DNA of 64,000 nucleotides from positions 186,001-250,000 of the forward strand of contig NZ_NEGC01000002.1 in the NCBI RefSeq assembly GCF_002135335.1, in the 5' to 3' direction. Made by a program: the position numbers and the translations under genes. This document shows positions 18,038 through 27,260 of the stretch, piece by piece. Position 1 is the stretch's first letter. Each line of letters begins with the position of its first letter. The stretch comes from Acinetobacter sp. ANC 4470. Its GTDB lineage: Bacteria; Pseudomonadota; Gammaproteobacteria; Pseudomonadales; Moraxellaceae. The notes below the pieces were generated by a model. It ran no database searches. It was not told where the DNA came from and saw only the letters and a program-made list of their open reading frames with translations.

Positions 18038-18895
18038 TTATACGCCGCGCGCAGTTAAGTAATCTTTAATCACCGTATTAAATTCTTCAGATTTTTCAAC
18101 TTGAGACCAGTGACCACATTGACTGAAAATATGTGCATCCGCATGTGGAACAATATTCAAGATATCCCATGAACGAGATACAGGAATCACCACATCTTGT
18201 ACGCCATGAATCAGTAAAACTGGAACAGTAATATCTTTCATTTTTTCAAAGTCGAGTGGGAACTCAAAACGGTCACGGTCACGTGCGCCAACCACATCCA
18301 TCAGACGGTTAGATGCATAGTCATTTTTGGCAGAATCAAAACGTACTTTAACCAATTCATCGGTAATCAAATCTTTGTTCACGACAAACATAGACAGAGT
18401 TTGCTTGATACCTTCCTCTGTTAAAACTGGATTTGCATGTGCTTTGAGTGCCGCTGTTTGTTTCGCCCCCCCTGTACCCATTGATACGATTCCGAGCACA
18501 CGCTCTGGATAATCTAAGACCATTTGGAATGCTAACCAACCGCCCAATGAGTTACCCACCACCCAAGTTTTTTCAATGCCCAAAGCATCTAAAGTACGGA
18601 TGGCGTGATCAACCCAAGCACGAATACCATATGCCGTATTGGGTGCAACAACAGTTTGACCATAACCAATGGTGTCAATTGCGATACAACGGGCTTGTTC
18701 AGCAATCTGTGGCAGGTTCAACCACCAGTTTGCCGCAGCAGATACACCTGTACCTGAACCATGCAAGAAAAGAATAGGCGTGCCTTCACCCAGTTCGTGA
18801 TAGTGAGTTAACTCACCTTCCGCAGTTTCAATCCATTTATCTTCTAAGCCAAAGAATGAATCGGTTGTATATTCAGGGATTTGGACAGTACTCAT
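18038..18895 (-). CDS. mhpC: C-C hydrolase for the ring-fission product (MhpC-like alpha/beta hydrolase)
   Basis: This 285-residue protein probably splits 2-hydroxy-6-oxonona-2,4-dienedioate to 2-hydroxypentadienoate and succinate (fumarate from the cinnamate route). The oxyanion motif FLHGSGTG, the nucleophile Ser in VVGNSLGGW, the acid Asp in HGVQDVVIP and the catalytic His in SQCGHWSQVE are all in order. The last resembles the RCGHWAQWE of MhpC. GAGGAG precedes the ATG. It has its own terminator and stands apart from the hca and mhpDFE blocks. BphD-type hydrolases share the motifs, so the symbol rests mainly on context. Confidence 0.85.
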   Translation of the reverse strand: MSTVQIPEYTTDSFFGLEDKWIETAEGELTHYHELGEGTPILFLHGSGTGVSAAANWWLNLPQIAEQARCIAIDTIGYGQTVVAPNTAYGIRAWVDHAIRTLDALGIEKTWVVGNSLGGWLAFQMVLDYPERVLGIVSMGTGGAKQTAALKAHANPVLTEEGIKQTLSMFVVNKDLITDELVKVRFDSAKNDYASNRLMDVVGARDRDRFEFPLDFEKMKDITVPVLLIHGVQDVVIPVSRSWDILNIVPHADAHIFSQCGHWSQVEKSEEFNTVIKDYLTARGV

Positions 18896-19135
18896 ATATA
18901 CTCCTCGTGCAGCATTGATACGTGTTTGATTGACTCAATGACACGCTGAATGATAATAAATTCGACAATTTTACAGCCTAATATTACATGTTCATCAAGC
19001 ACAAACTGATACTTAATAACGATGATAAACCATAAAAAAAACGATAATTTAAGTCTTTGTTTTTAATATATTTAAAATTAATTCATCGCCAAAATTTAGC
19101 TCAGACATTTCAAGCTCAACATGCTTAAGCTCAAA

Positions 19136-19167
19136 AAAAGAGCGACCGATTAACAGCCGCTCTTTTT
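19136..19167 (-). terminator. Terminator of the porin gene
   Basis: AAAAGAGCG and CGCTCTTTT surround a 13-base loop, with T-rich flanks on both strands. It lies 12 bases past the porin stop. Confidence 0.85.
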
Positions 19168-19178
19168 CCATCAGATGA

Positions 19179-20417
19179 TTAGAATTTATAGCTATAGGTT
19201 GTCGCAATACGATACTCTTTTAAGTCCGTTTTCCAGTCAAAGTCAGCATCAATATACATCCCTTGAATGCCTAAACCTTTGAACTTACCTTCTGGAATGG
19301 TGTAATTCACCATCAGATTAATTTCATCTGATTTTTGTTCTTGCTTACCGGCTACATCAGCATCATAACCCGTGAAATAAACTGCTGTGGCATTTAAGCC
19401 TTTCGCACCCAATTCAGAGAAATCATAAGCATAAGTAAAGCCCCATGATTTTTCATTCACATTGGTAAATGTAGCTATACCCCAGTTCACTAAATAGGGT
19501 TGTGGCACCCAACCACCAATGGTTGGGAATGCATTTTTACCAAACATCTGTTGATAGCCCAAACCAAAGGTATGTGCGCCATGATTAATTTTAGCACCTA
19601 CAGATAGCGCCTGATTATCAATATTTCCATACAATTGATCACCTGATTCCGAGTTATCGAAATAACGGATATGGCTATCTAATTTTGCCTTGGCACCTAA
19701 TATGGTTTTGTAATTCACAGCGACATAATGCTGCTGGTAGATATCTTGCACATCTGCATACCAGTAGCTTGCACCAATATTCTTATTCAATTGATGATCA
19801 ATACCCGCAATGTACATCCCATCCGCTTCTGCACCATGGTCATAGGCAGGTGGTGCAAATTTAGTTAATTCGCGGAATTGGTTGTCATAACGGTTGTTAA
19901 TGCCATCAATATACGCCAAGGTTAACTTGGTATCTTTAATGTCTTTCGACTCTAACCATGCCCCGCTATACGTGGTCAGCAACTGACGCGATGGGTCAAA
20001 AACCAATACTGGCGAAACAGGCAAAATTTCACCGACCTTCAATTCAGTTTGCGACACTTTGGCTTTTAAAGTTGCCCCCACTTTACCAAAGTCACGCGCT
20101 TGTTTTTCACCGTCATGCGGTAAAACCCAATCTGGATTTTTATCACGACCGTTCAAACGTACAGCATGTTGAACCAAGACATCAGCGCCTACTTTTACAG
20201 CACCTAAATCGGCATAACCAGACTTAGCATCTAAAGTCACGGCTTGAGACCAACTGCCCCAGTTGTTTTGTGGAAGATCGGCATATTGCCGATCTAAATA
20301 GAAGTTTTTGAATTTTAATTGGACTTGGCTATCGTCGATAAATTCTGCATTCGTTGCAGTTGTACCTAGTGTTGCCGCAGCAGCACAGATTGCTATCCAT
20401 AGTGTTTGACGACGCAT
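19179..20417 (-). CDS. OprD-family outer-membrane porin
   Basis: The 412-residue precursor has a signal peptide MRRQTLWIAICAAAATLGTTATNA before EFIDDS. It is followed by many alternating beta strands and a C-terminal phenylalanine (TYSYKF), as expected for an 18-strand OprD-type channel. ATG 20417 is chosen because it gives the normal signal peptide and has a GGGAA upstream; an ATG seven codons earlier is less likely. Its place between mhpC and mhpDFE suggests uptake of the aromatic acid across the outer membrane. That substrate is inference. No inner-membrane transporter (MhpT/HcaT type) lies in the island. Confidence 0.87.
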   Translation of the reverse strand: MRRQTLWIAICAAAATLGTTATNAEFIDDSQVQLKFKNFYLDRQYADLPQNNWGSWSQAVTLDAKSGYADLGAVKVGADVLVQHAVRLNGRDKNPDWVLPHDGEKQARDFGKVGATLKAKVSQTELKVGEILPVSPVLVFDPSRQLLTTYSGAWLESKDIKDTKLTLAYIDGINNRYDNQFRELTKFAPPAYDHGAEADGMYIAGIDHQLNKNIGASYWYADVQDIYQQHYVAVNYKTILGAKAKLDSHIRYFDNSESGDQLYGNIDNQALSVGAKINHGAHTFGLGYQQMFGKNAFPTIGGWVPQPYLVNWGIATFTNVNEKSWGFTYAYDFSELGAKGLNATAVYFTGYDADVAGKQEQKSDEINLMVNYTIPEGKFKGLGIQGMYIDADFDWKTDLKEYRIATTYSYKF

Positions 20418-20863
20418 GGCTAAATTCCCAGTGATCAAATTAAGCTATAGCGCCATCATGCTCAACAATCCTAAGTTGCGAAATCCGACTACAGTATTAA
20501 GCTTTCATGCCTTTAACGCATGATTACGACTTTCTGAATCTATATGCCAAGCTGGTTTAGAACTTAAAGCAATAAGATATTTTGCAGATATTTTATTCAA
20601 CTTTTTATAAGCCTTTGTTCACGGGCTTATTTTTATAAAAGAACAGGGATATTTGCGTCAAATAAAAACAACTGATCGCTTTTAAGTTTAACTGCGGTTT
20701 TCTTTCAGCTAAATATTTGAAAAAATTAATATAACTGGCGTATGGCATGATATTTTTTATCTATTAACTTTTTGTATTTTTCTAAACAATGAATCACGTT
20801 TTGCATTAAAAAAAGCAGATGACCATCCCCATGCTTAATCAAATGCCTTTACATCAGCCAATA
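20418..20863. other. Porin upstream region
   Basis: About 450 bases, A+T-rich, hold the porin promoter and leader. A 7-bp hairpin (ATAAGCC and GGCTTAT, 20607-20630) followed by TTTT on the plus strand is seen, but no plus-strand gene precedes it. No reading frame with a ribosome site was found. Confidence 0.4.
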
Positions 20864-20888
20864 AAAAGCACCTATGAAAGGTGCTTTT
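20864..20888 (-). terminator. Terminator of mhpDFE
   Basis: A 10-bp perfect stem AAAAGCACCT/AGGTGCTTTT has an ATGAA loop. The T tract on the minus strand lies 25 bases past the mhpE stop. Confidence 0.92.
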
Positions 20889-20912
20889 CTAACTGAAACA
20901 TCAGTACGACGA

Positions 20913-21932
20913 CTAAGCTTGCAGTTCTTTGGCCTTAGACATGGTTAATGCCAAATCTTCGATCATGTCTTCTTGACCACCTACTGTACCGCGGCGACCC
21001 AATTCCATTAAGATTTCGCGTGCAGATACACCATATTTGGCTTCAGCACGTTTCGCAAATAACAAGAATGATGAGTAAACGCCTGCATAACCTAAAGTTG
21101 CTGCATCACGGTCAGCACGAATCGGGTTCAACATTATAGGAATCACCAAATCTTCAGCAACATCTTGAACTTTAAACAAATCAACACCTGTATCCATCCC
21201 CATGCGATTCGCAACGGCAATGAATAGTTCAAGTGGTGTATTGCCCGCTCCAGCACCTAAACCAGCAGAAGCCAAGTCAACCCGTATCGCGCCCGCTTGA
21301 ACAGCAGCCACGGTATTGGCAACACCCATACCTAAGTTATGGTGACCATGGAAGCCAAGTTCAATACTCGGGTCAAGGCTGTCACGCAAACAAGCAACAC
21401 GATCAGTTACATCTTGTGGCAGCATATAACCGGCAGAGTCAGTCACATAAATACAGTTCGCACCGTAAGACACCATTTTTTTCGCTTCTTCAAGCAATTG
21501 AGTCGGTGTTGCCATATGAGCCAACATTAAGAAGCCCACAGTATCCATCTCTAATTTACGTGCAGCAGTGATGTGCTGTTCTGAACAGTCTGCTTCTGTA
21601 CAGTGCGTTGCAACACGAATCGTTGAAACACCAATTTCATGTGCCATTTTTAAATGGTCAACCGTACCAATCCCCGGTAAAAGAAGTGCCGATACTTTCG
21701 CATTCTTCATACGTGGCACAACCGCAGACAAATATTCCTCATCCGTTGCCGCAGCAAAACCGTAGTTCACCGATGAACCACCAAGGCCATCACCATGGGT
21801 AACTTCTATTAAAGGTACACCTGCATCATCAAGGGCGGTTGAAATCGCAATCATTTGCTCAACAGTCGTTTGATGGCGCTGTGGGTGCATACCATCACGC
21901 AAAGTCATATCATGAACAATAATCTTAGACAT
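20913..21932 (-). CDS. mhpE: 4-hydroxy-2-oxovalerate aldolase
   Basis: This 339-residue HMGL-like class II aldolase cleaves 4-hydroxy-2-oxovalerate to pyruvate and acetaldehyde. It shows the N-terminal [16 protein letters not shown] (metal Asp and catalytic His), a [15 protein letters not shown] metal motif and a C-terminal communication domain ending SKAKELQA. It follows mhpF by 11 bases with AAGGAG before its ATG. The enzyme works as a channelling complex with the adjacent acetaldehyde dehydrogenase. Confidence 0.95.
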   Translation of the reverse strand: MSKIIVHDMTLRDGMHPQRHQTTVEQMIAISTALDDAGVPLIEVTHGDGLGGSSVNYGFAAATDEEYLSAVVPRMKNAKVSALLLPGIGTVDHLKMAHEIGVSTIRVATHCTEADCSEQHITAARKLEMDTVGFLMLAHMATPTQLLEEAKKMVSYGANCIYVTDSAGYMLPQDVTDRVACLRDSLDPSIELGFHGHHNLGMGVANTVAAVQAGAIRVDLASAGLGAGAGNTPLELFIAVANRMGMDTGVDLFKVQDVAEDLVIPIMLNPIRADRDAATLGYAGVYSSFLLFAKRAEAKYGVSAREILMELGRRGTVGGQEDMIEDLALTMSKAKELQA

Positions 21933-21943
21933 ATGGTTGCTCC

Positions 21944-22852
21944 TTATACCGCTTCAGTGGTTGCTTGTTGTGCAATTAAACGCTCTGCAAACATTTCTGC
22001 AGTCCGTGCAGCTGCCGCTGTCATAATATCGAGGTTACCGGCATATTTAGGCAAGTAATCCCCTAAACCTTCAACTTCTAAATAGATAGAAACACGGTTA
22101 TCATCAAATACTGGGCCATTCACTAGTTTATAACCCGGTACATATTTTTGAACTTCCTTGATCATGGCATGCACTGATGCCGTAATTGCCACTTGATCGG
22201 GTTCACCTTCAACGAGGCAATGAACCGTATCACGCATCATAAGTGGTGGCTCAGCAGGATTGATGATGATAATCGCTTTACCCGCTTTCGCACCGCCAAC
22301 TTTCTCAATGGCACCCGCAGTAGTGCGGGTAAATTCATCAATGTTTTTACGTGTACCTGGGCCTACAGATTTAGTCGATACCGTTGCGATAATTTCACCA
22401 TAGCTCACAGGCTGAACACGTGACACTGCCGCCACCATCGGAATCGTAGCTTGACCACCACAGGTCACCATGTTGACGTTTGGTAATTCACCTTGTTCAA
22501 GCAATGCAGTAAGGTTTACCGGTGGTACGCAAAATGGACCAATCGCCGCAGGCGTTAAATCAATCATTTGTACGCCAAGTTCATTTAGTTTGCGGCTGTT
22601 TTCAGCATGCACATAGGCAGAGGTTGCATCAAAAGCAATTTGAATATTGTCTGCTAATACATGTGGCAACAAACCGTCCACACCATCGCTTGTTATTTTT
22701 AAACCCATTTCCGCTGCACGTGCCAAACCTTCTGAAGTAGAGTCAATCCCCACCATCCACACCGGTTCTAACCATTCGCTACGTTGAAGTTTGTAAAGCA
22801 AATCTGTGCCGATATTACCCGGACCAATCAATGCACATTTAATCTTTTTCAT
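21944..22852 (-). CDS. mhpF: Acetaldehyde dehydrogenase (acylating)
   Basis: This 302-residue enzyme converts acetaldehyde, NAD+ and CoA to acetyl-CoA. The Rossmann motif [13 protein letters not shown] is at the N-terminus, and the catalytic Cys lies in [13 protein letters not shown]. The length equals that of DmpF/MhpF enzymes. It lies between mhpD and mhpE and would form a complex with the aldolase, so that free acetaldehyde is not released. Confidence 0.95.
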   Translation of the reverse strand: MKKIKCALIGPGNIGTDLLYKLQRSEWLEPVWMVGIDSTSEGLARAAEMGLKITSDGVDGLLPHVLADNIQIAFDATSAYVHAENSRKLNELGVQMIDLTPAAIGPFCVPPVNLTALLEQGELPNVNMVTCGGQATIPMVAAVSRVQPVSYGEIIATVSTKSVGPGTRKNIDEFTRTTAGAIEKVGGAKAGKAIIIINPAEPPLMMRDTVHCLVEGEPDQVAITASVHAMIKEVQKYVPGYKLVNGPVFDDNRVSIYLEVEGLGDYLPKYAGNLDIMTAAAARTAEMFAERLIAQQATTEAV

Positions 22853-22889
22853 GAATGTACTCTCTAAAATTCCGATTTATATAAAAACG

Positions 22890-23699
22890 TTATTCAGCAG
22901 CGAAAGCAGCAACAACTGAACCAAAACCTTCAATCTCAACTTTGAATTCGTCACCTGGGTTTGCAACAACCATTGGGCCAAGCGCACCTGTAAGGATAAT
23001 GTCACCAGCCAAGAGTGGACGACCACGACGAACCATTTCATCAGCCAACCACACTGCCGCGTTTAAAGGGTTTGCCAAACATGCTTTGCCCACCCCCTGA
23101 GAGACCACTTCGTCACCACGGGTCATTACCATTTTGCAGTTCACAAGGTCTAAATTTTCCAGTTTCACTGGACGTGAACCTAAAACATAAGCCGCAGATG
23201 AAGCATTATCTGCAACCGTATCAATCAGGGAAATTTTCCAGTTTTCGATACGACTATCGACCACTTCTACAGCAGGCAATGCATAGTCAGTCGCACTGAT
23301 AATGTCTGCATACGTGTGTTTTTCTTGGGTTAAATCTTTATTAATAATCAGGGCAATTTCAGCTTCAACTTTCGGTTGAATGAGCAAACCAGCAGGAATG
23401 GCTTCACCATCGCCATAGGCCATATCGGCAAACAACATCCCAAAATCAGGTTGATCTACACCGAGTTGCGCTTGTACAACTTTTGAAGTCAAACCAATCT
23501 TGCGTCCAACTAAGCGACGCCCCTCAGCAAGCGCACGCTGGGTATTCACTTCTTGAGCGGCATAGGCGATATCGACATCGGCACTTTCACCCCCCAATTG
23601 TGGACGAATAGGTGCAACCGCAACTTTTGACAGTTCAGCTTCTCTAAGCGCTAAAGCAACGGATTCAACACTCGTTTCAACAACAGCAGAATTCGACAT
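22890..23699 (-). CDS. mhpD: 2-hydroxypenta-2,4-dienoate hydratase
   Basis: The 269-residue enzyme of the fumarylacetoacetate-hydrolase fold adds water to 2-hydroxypentadienoate to give 4-hydroxy-2-oxovalerate. It shows RRLVGRKIGLTSK, PDFGMLFADM, PKVEAEIALI (metal Glu residues) and LPAVEVVDSRI. The start MSNSAVV at 23699 has AAGGAA upstream; an ATG seven codons earlier does not. It is the first gene of mhpDFE, in the order of the reactions. 4-Oxalocrotonate decarboxylase is a relative, but the aldolase/dehydrogenase partners favour the hydratase. Confidence 0.92.
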   Translation of the reverse strand: MSNSAVVETSVESVALALREAELSKVAVAPIRPQLGGESADVDIAYAAQEVNTQRALAEGRRLVGRKIGLTSKVVQAQLGVDQPDFGMLFADMAYGDGEAIPAGLLIQPKVEAEIALIINKDLTQEKHTYADIISATDYALPAVEVVDSRIENWKISLIDTVADNASSAAYVLGSRPVKLENLDLVNCKMVMTRGDEVVSQGVGKACLANPLNAAVWLADEMVRRGRPLLAGDIILTGALGPMVVANPGDEFKVEIEGFGSVVAAFAAE

Positions 23700-24072
23700 C
23701 AATGTTTCCTTAAACTGCAAAAATGGACTTATACTGTTTTAGATGAAAAATGACTAAGTAAGATTTAAAACTCGGATCGACTAGATCAATTGCGACAGAC
23801 GAGCTGTATCTGGTCATCTATAAAACGCGTATGTGTATAAACAGTTTAAGCATCGGAAAAATGGCGACTTTACGCCAATACTTATTTTATTTTTTACAAT
23901 AGTTAGAACCTATAAATCTTTTTTTTGTTTTATCCATCAACATAAACAGCGTAGAAAAATCAAAGAGAAAAATGCTCAAATCATTCAGAATTTAGTTTTG
24001 TATATTTTGATTAAACTTTTCATCTACGACTAAAAGATAATAAGCGTGAAGTTTATTTGTATAAATCTACAA
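23700..24072. other. Upstream region of mhpDFE
   Basis: About 370 A+T-rich bases. The mhpDFE promoter should lie at the left end. A plus-strand frame at 23833-24033 is Lys/Phe-rich with no ribosome site and is not accepted as a gene. Nothing else was recognised. Confidence 0.4.
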
Positions 24073-24105
24073 CAAAAAAATAAGCCTCTTATGAAAGAAG
24101 CTTAT
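24073..24105 (-). terminator. Terminator of the GST-like gene
   Basis: On the minus strand ATAAGC-TTCTT pairs with AAGA-GGCTTAT (one mismatch) and is followed by TTTTTTTG. Confidence 0.8.
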
Positions 24106-24120
24106 CTGAGTAGAATGGTT

Positions 24121-24725
24121 TTATGCTGCAAATAAAGCAGGATTATTCTTTAAACTTTCACGTTGTTTTATGACCTCAACATAGCGCTCAATCGCAGGGT
24201 GTGGCTGTAATAAATTCATTTTTAATTGCCACATGATCATTGCTCCTAAACTAATATCGGCTGCCGTAAATTGTGAACCGCATAAATAAGGGCTTGCTTG
24301 TTCCAAACCTTGAATCAACGCTTGATACGTATCCTGATAATCACCATAGCCCATAAACAGTTTTTGTTCTGGTAGAACTTGAACTTTTAAATGTTCATTG
24401 TCAGAGGCTGCTGCAAAAGGTCCTGCACCAAAGAACAACCAACGATAATATAAACCTCTTTTCGGATCATCAAGTGCAGGGGTAAACCTTTTTCAGAGAA
24501 TTGATCTGCCAAATACGCACAAATGGCATCTAGCTCATAAATCACCACATCGCCATCGACCAAAACAGGCACTTTGCCAAAAGGATTTAATTTTAAAAAT
24601 TCTGCTGATTTCATTTCTGTACCATATGCAACTTCTATGCGCTCGACCTCAATCCCCAAATCAAGAATAAGCCAATCCACCACAACGCCACGAGATTGTG
24701 TATTTGTATATAAAGTTAAAGCCAT
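24121..24725 (-). pseudogene. Glutathione S-transferase-like gene with a frameshift
   Basis: The N-terminal part (MALTLYTNTQSRG to DQFSEKGL, about 80 residues) is a thioredoxin-fold GST domain with NPFGKVPVLVDGD and the ELDAICAYLAD stretch. The C-terminal helical domain (from PALDDPKRGLYYRW to KNNPALFAA) continues in another frame. The shift lies at or beside a run of four Cs, complement of 24479-24482; one missing base restores a normal 201-residue GST. It lies 49 bases downstream of a disrupted WYL regulator and probably formed an operon with it. The substrate is unknown. A sequencing error in the short homopolymer cannot be excluded. Confidence 0.85.
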
Positions 24726-24774
24726 TGTTCTATCCTCTGTATTTATTGTTTTTTTAGAATAGAACTGAGCTGTG

Positions 24775-25488
24775 TCAGTTTTTGTCAGTAGTGCTTGGTG
24801 ATTCTTCTGAATTTGAAAATTCTTTTTGACACCATTGTTGAAATAAATGGCGTTTAAATTGGGGATAAATTTGCTCAGTGAATATGAGCGTTTGAATTCG
24901 ATCTAAACGGAAATTTCTAAAATCTTCACGTAGTTCACACCATGCAGCCAATAACATTTGGTCGTTAAAATATCCCAATGCAAAGGGCCATAATTGCCTG
25001 TGTGAAATCTGTTTCTGCTCATCAACATAATCAATCTGAATTTTAGTTTGTAAACGAATTGCGATACGAACTTGTTCAACAATGGTTTGATCAACCTCGA
25101 TCCATGAATGAATTGATTTTAGATAAGTATCATTTAAGAATTCTTGTTTTCTTTGTGGCAATACTGCTTTTAATTTGCTTAATACCGAATGTGAAGCCTG
25201 CTGCAAGGCTTGATCAGGAATAGATTTAGCCCATTGTAATGCAAGATACATCGCTTCAATTTCTGATTCATCCAAACTCATTGGCGGAAGTAGAAAGTTT
25301 TCTTTCAATTGAAATCCTAAACCTACACTCCCCTCAATATTGCCCCCTTGATCACGTAAACTTTCAATATCTCGATAAACACTTCGCACACTGATTTGCA
25401 AATGTTCAGCCAAACGTTGTGCAGTGACAGGATAACGCTGTTCACGGAGGTGCTGTAATAAATGAAGTAATCAAATAGAGCGACTCAT
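24775..25488 (-). pseudogene. YafY/DeoR-type WYL-domain regulator with in-frame TGA at codon 6
   Basis: The original start is ATG 25488: MSRSI, then TGA (25471-25473), then LLHLLQHLREQRYPVTAQRL in the same frame, leading into the HTH and the WYL domain. Homologues have a basic residue at that spot, so CGA to TGA is the likely change. An internal start at 25413 would give 212 residues but lack the first helices of the DNA-binding domain. The C-terminal WYL domain (from about residue 130) looks intact. The WYL family senses ligands and often controls adjacent genes; here that would be the frameshifted GST. Confidence 0.8.
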
Positions 25489-25562
25489 ACCGTATTTTCT
25501 TGTTATTCAAAATTAAGTTTAGGCGCATATCCTTATACGCCTTGAAAAACAATCAACTTTGA

Positions 25563-26231
25563 TTAAGCCACATCGAAAGTACTCACTTGCTGATTTAAAA
25601 ACTGATCTAAACTTGCGACATCATCTGCAATGGTCAAAGGATTAAACTGCTGCAAGACATTTTTAGCATGTACACCATATGCTACACCAACTCTGGGCAT
25701 GGCAATATTTTGCGCCATTTCCAAGTCATAAGAAGTATCCCCAACCATAATCGCATGTTCAGTTTTTACCCCTGTGAAAGCTAAAATTTCAGCTAACATC
25801 AGTGGATCAGGTTTAGACTTGGTTTCACTTGCCGCACGCGTAATATCAAATAAATCATAGCTCTTGGTTTGAGCCAGCACACGATCCAAACCTTTACGGC
25901 TTTTACCCGTCGCAACCGCAAGCTGAACACCCTGATTTTTGAGTCCATACAACATTTCAGCAATGCCAGCAAACCAAGCATCACCTGTTGAATGAGCAAC
26001 ATAATGATCGCCATAACATTTCAAAAGATCAGTATGTAATTCAGGCACTTTAGGAAATAAGGCTTGAGCCACTTCGGGCAAACCTAAACCGATAATACTT
26101 TTTGCCGCTTCAGGGGTCAGTGGTTGTTCAAATTGCTGTGCTGCAAACTGTAGGCTTGCCACAATCTGCCCCACTGAATCAAACAAAGTTCCATCCCAAT
26201 CAAAGACAATCAGTTCTACAGGTTTATTCAT
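25563..26231 (-). CDS. HAD-family phosphatase, phosphoglycolate phosphatase-like
   Basis: This 222-residue HAD hydrolase has motif I FDWDGTLFDS with both Asp residues, motif II in LAVATGKS, the Lys of motif III in SKPDPLM, and motif IV MVGDTSYDLEMA. The helical cap between motifs I and II is of the Gph/beta-phosphoglucomutase kind. It lies downstream of rluC on the same strand, as in many gammaproteobacteria, with a 93-base gap holding a hairpin. Gph itself, or another small phosphate-ester phosphatase, is possible. Confidence 0.87.
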   Translation of the reverse strand: MNKPVELIVFDWDGTLFDSVGQIVASLQFAAQQFEQPLTPEAAKSIIGLGLPEVAQALFPKVPELHTDLLKCYGDHYVAHSTGDAWFAGIAEMLYGLKNQGVQLAVATGKSRKGLDRVLAQTKSYDLFDITRAASETKSKPDPLMLAEILAFTGVKTEHAIMVGDTSYDLEMAQNIAMPRVGVAYGVHAKNVLQQFNPLTIADDVASLDQFLNQQVSTFDVA

Positions 26232-26291
26232 GAATAACGTCCAATATTTGATTTAGATGCAAAAATATTTTCAGATTTAAACCTCCTCTGC

Positions 26292-26315
26292 ATCCTCCTT
26301 TTTTCAAAGGAGGAT
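26292..26315. repeat. 10-bp palindrome between rluC and the phosphatase gene
   Basis: ATCCTCCTTT and AAAGGAGGAT surround a TTTC loop. There is no T tract on the minus strand. It matches the layout and loop of the palindrome at 50426-50453 with a compensating base change. Confidence 0.75.
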
Positions 26316-26324
26316 TAAAGAAGA

Positions 26325-27260
26325 TTATTTAGACTGCGCACGGAGCTGAGCTGCCAAATTCTGCATATCTTCAGGTAAAGGTGCTTCAATCAAAGGATAA
26401 CCCGGAATTTCTAAGCGTAGCGCATGTAAACATAAACGACGTGCCGCAGGGCCTTTATATTCAGTTTCATGTCCGTATTTATCATCACCAATTAAAGGAT
26501 GACCAATACTCAAACCATGCACACGAATTTGATGCGTGCGTCCCGAAAGCGGTGAAGCATAAACCAAAGTGCCATGACGGAAACGCTCTGCGACATTCCA
26601 CTGCGTTTGACTTGGCTTACCTTCTTTAGATACGCAGACACGACGCTCACCATTGGCCAATTCATAACGATGTAAAGGTGCATCAATCAGTTGCTTATCC
26701 AAACTGACCTGACCTTTGACAATCGCAGCATAGGTTTTTTTAATTTTACGTTCACGCAGTAAATCTTGCAGGGTTTTAAGCGTACTGCGCTTTTTACTGA
26801 TCATCACTAAACCAGAGGTATCACGGTCAATACGATGAATCAGCTCTAAATATTTTTTACCTGTGGCTGCGCGTAAACCTTCAATCAAGCCATAAGCAAT
26901 ACCGCTACCACCATGTACAGCAATGCCTGAAGGTTTATTTACAATCATCAAACCTTCATCTTCATAAACCACACGGCTGAGTAAGCTCTGTGCGACTTTG
27001 TCTGACACTGGTGCAGCAGTTTCATCTTTAGGTTCATAACGAATCGGTGCAACACGAATTTGATCGCCAATTGCCAATTTAGTTTCAGCTTTAATGCGCT
27101 TTTTATTGACCCGAACTTGCCCTTCACGCATCAAGCGATAAATCCGACTTTTAGGCACACCTTTGAGCCTAGAAAATAGAAAATTATCGATACGTTGACC
27201 AGATTGATGCTCGTCCACTTCAAACCAAGTGACACTTTGCCATTCTTGCGTAGAATTCAT
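26325..27260 (-). CDS. rluC: 23S rRNA pseudouridine(955/2504/2580) synthase
   Basis: This 311-residue enzyme carries an N-terminal S4 RNA-binding domain (SRIYRLMREGQVRVNKKR) followed by the RluA-type catalytic domain. The catalytic Asp lies in LIHRIDRDTSGLVM. The SGRTHQIRVH and GHPLIGDDKYG motifs follow. ATG 27260 (MNSTQEW) is preferred to one six codons earlier. It is divergent from rne, as commonly seen for rluC/rne in gammaproteobacteria, with the long rne leader in between. Confidence 0.93.
   Translation of the reverse strand: MNSTQEWQSVTWFEVDEHQSGQRIDNFLFSRLKGVPKSRIYRLMREGQVRVNKKRIKAETKLAIGDQIRVAPIRYEPKDETAAPVSDKVAQSLLSRVVYEDEGLMIVNKPSGIAVHGGSGIAYGLIEGLRAATGKKYLELIHRIDRDTSGLVMISKKRSTLKTLQDLLRERKIKKTYAAIVKGQVSLDKQLIDAPLHRYELANGERRVCVSKEGKPSQTQWNVAERFRHGTLVYASPLSGRTHQIRVHGLSIGHPLIGDDKYGHETEYKGPAARRLCLHALRLEIPGYPLIEAPLPEDMQNLAAQLRAQSK

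Noticed and set aside
20607..20630. ATAAGCC/GGCTTAT hairpin with TTTT upstream of the porin gene
   Set aside because: The T tract is on the plus strand where no gene ends; seven base pairs in A+T-rich DNA may be chance.
23833..24033. 66-codon plus-strand frame rich in Lys and Phe
   Set aside because: No ribosome site, composition of A+T-rich intergenic DNA, and no recognisable motif.
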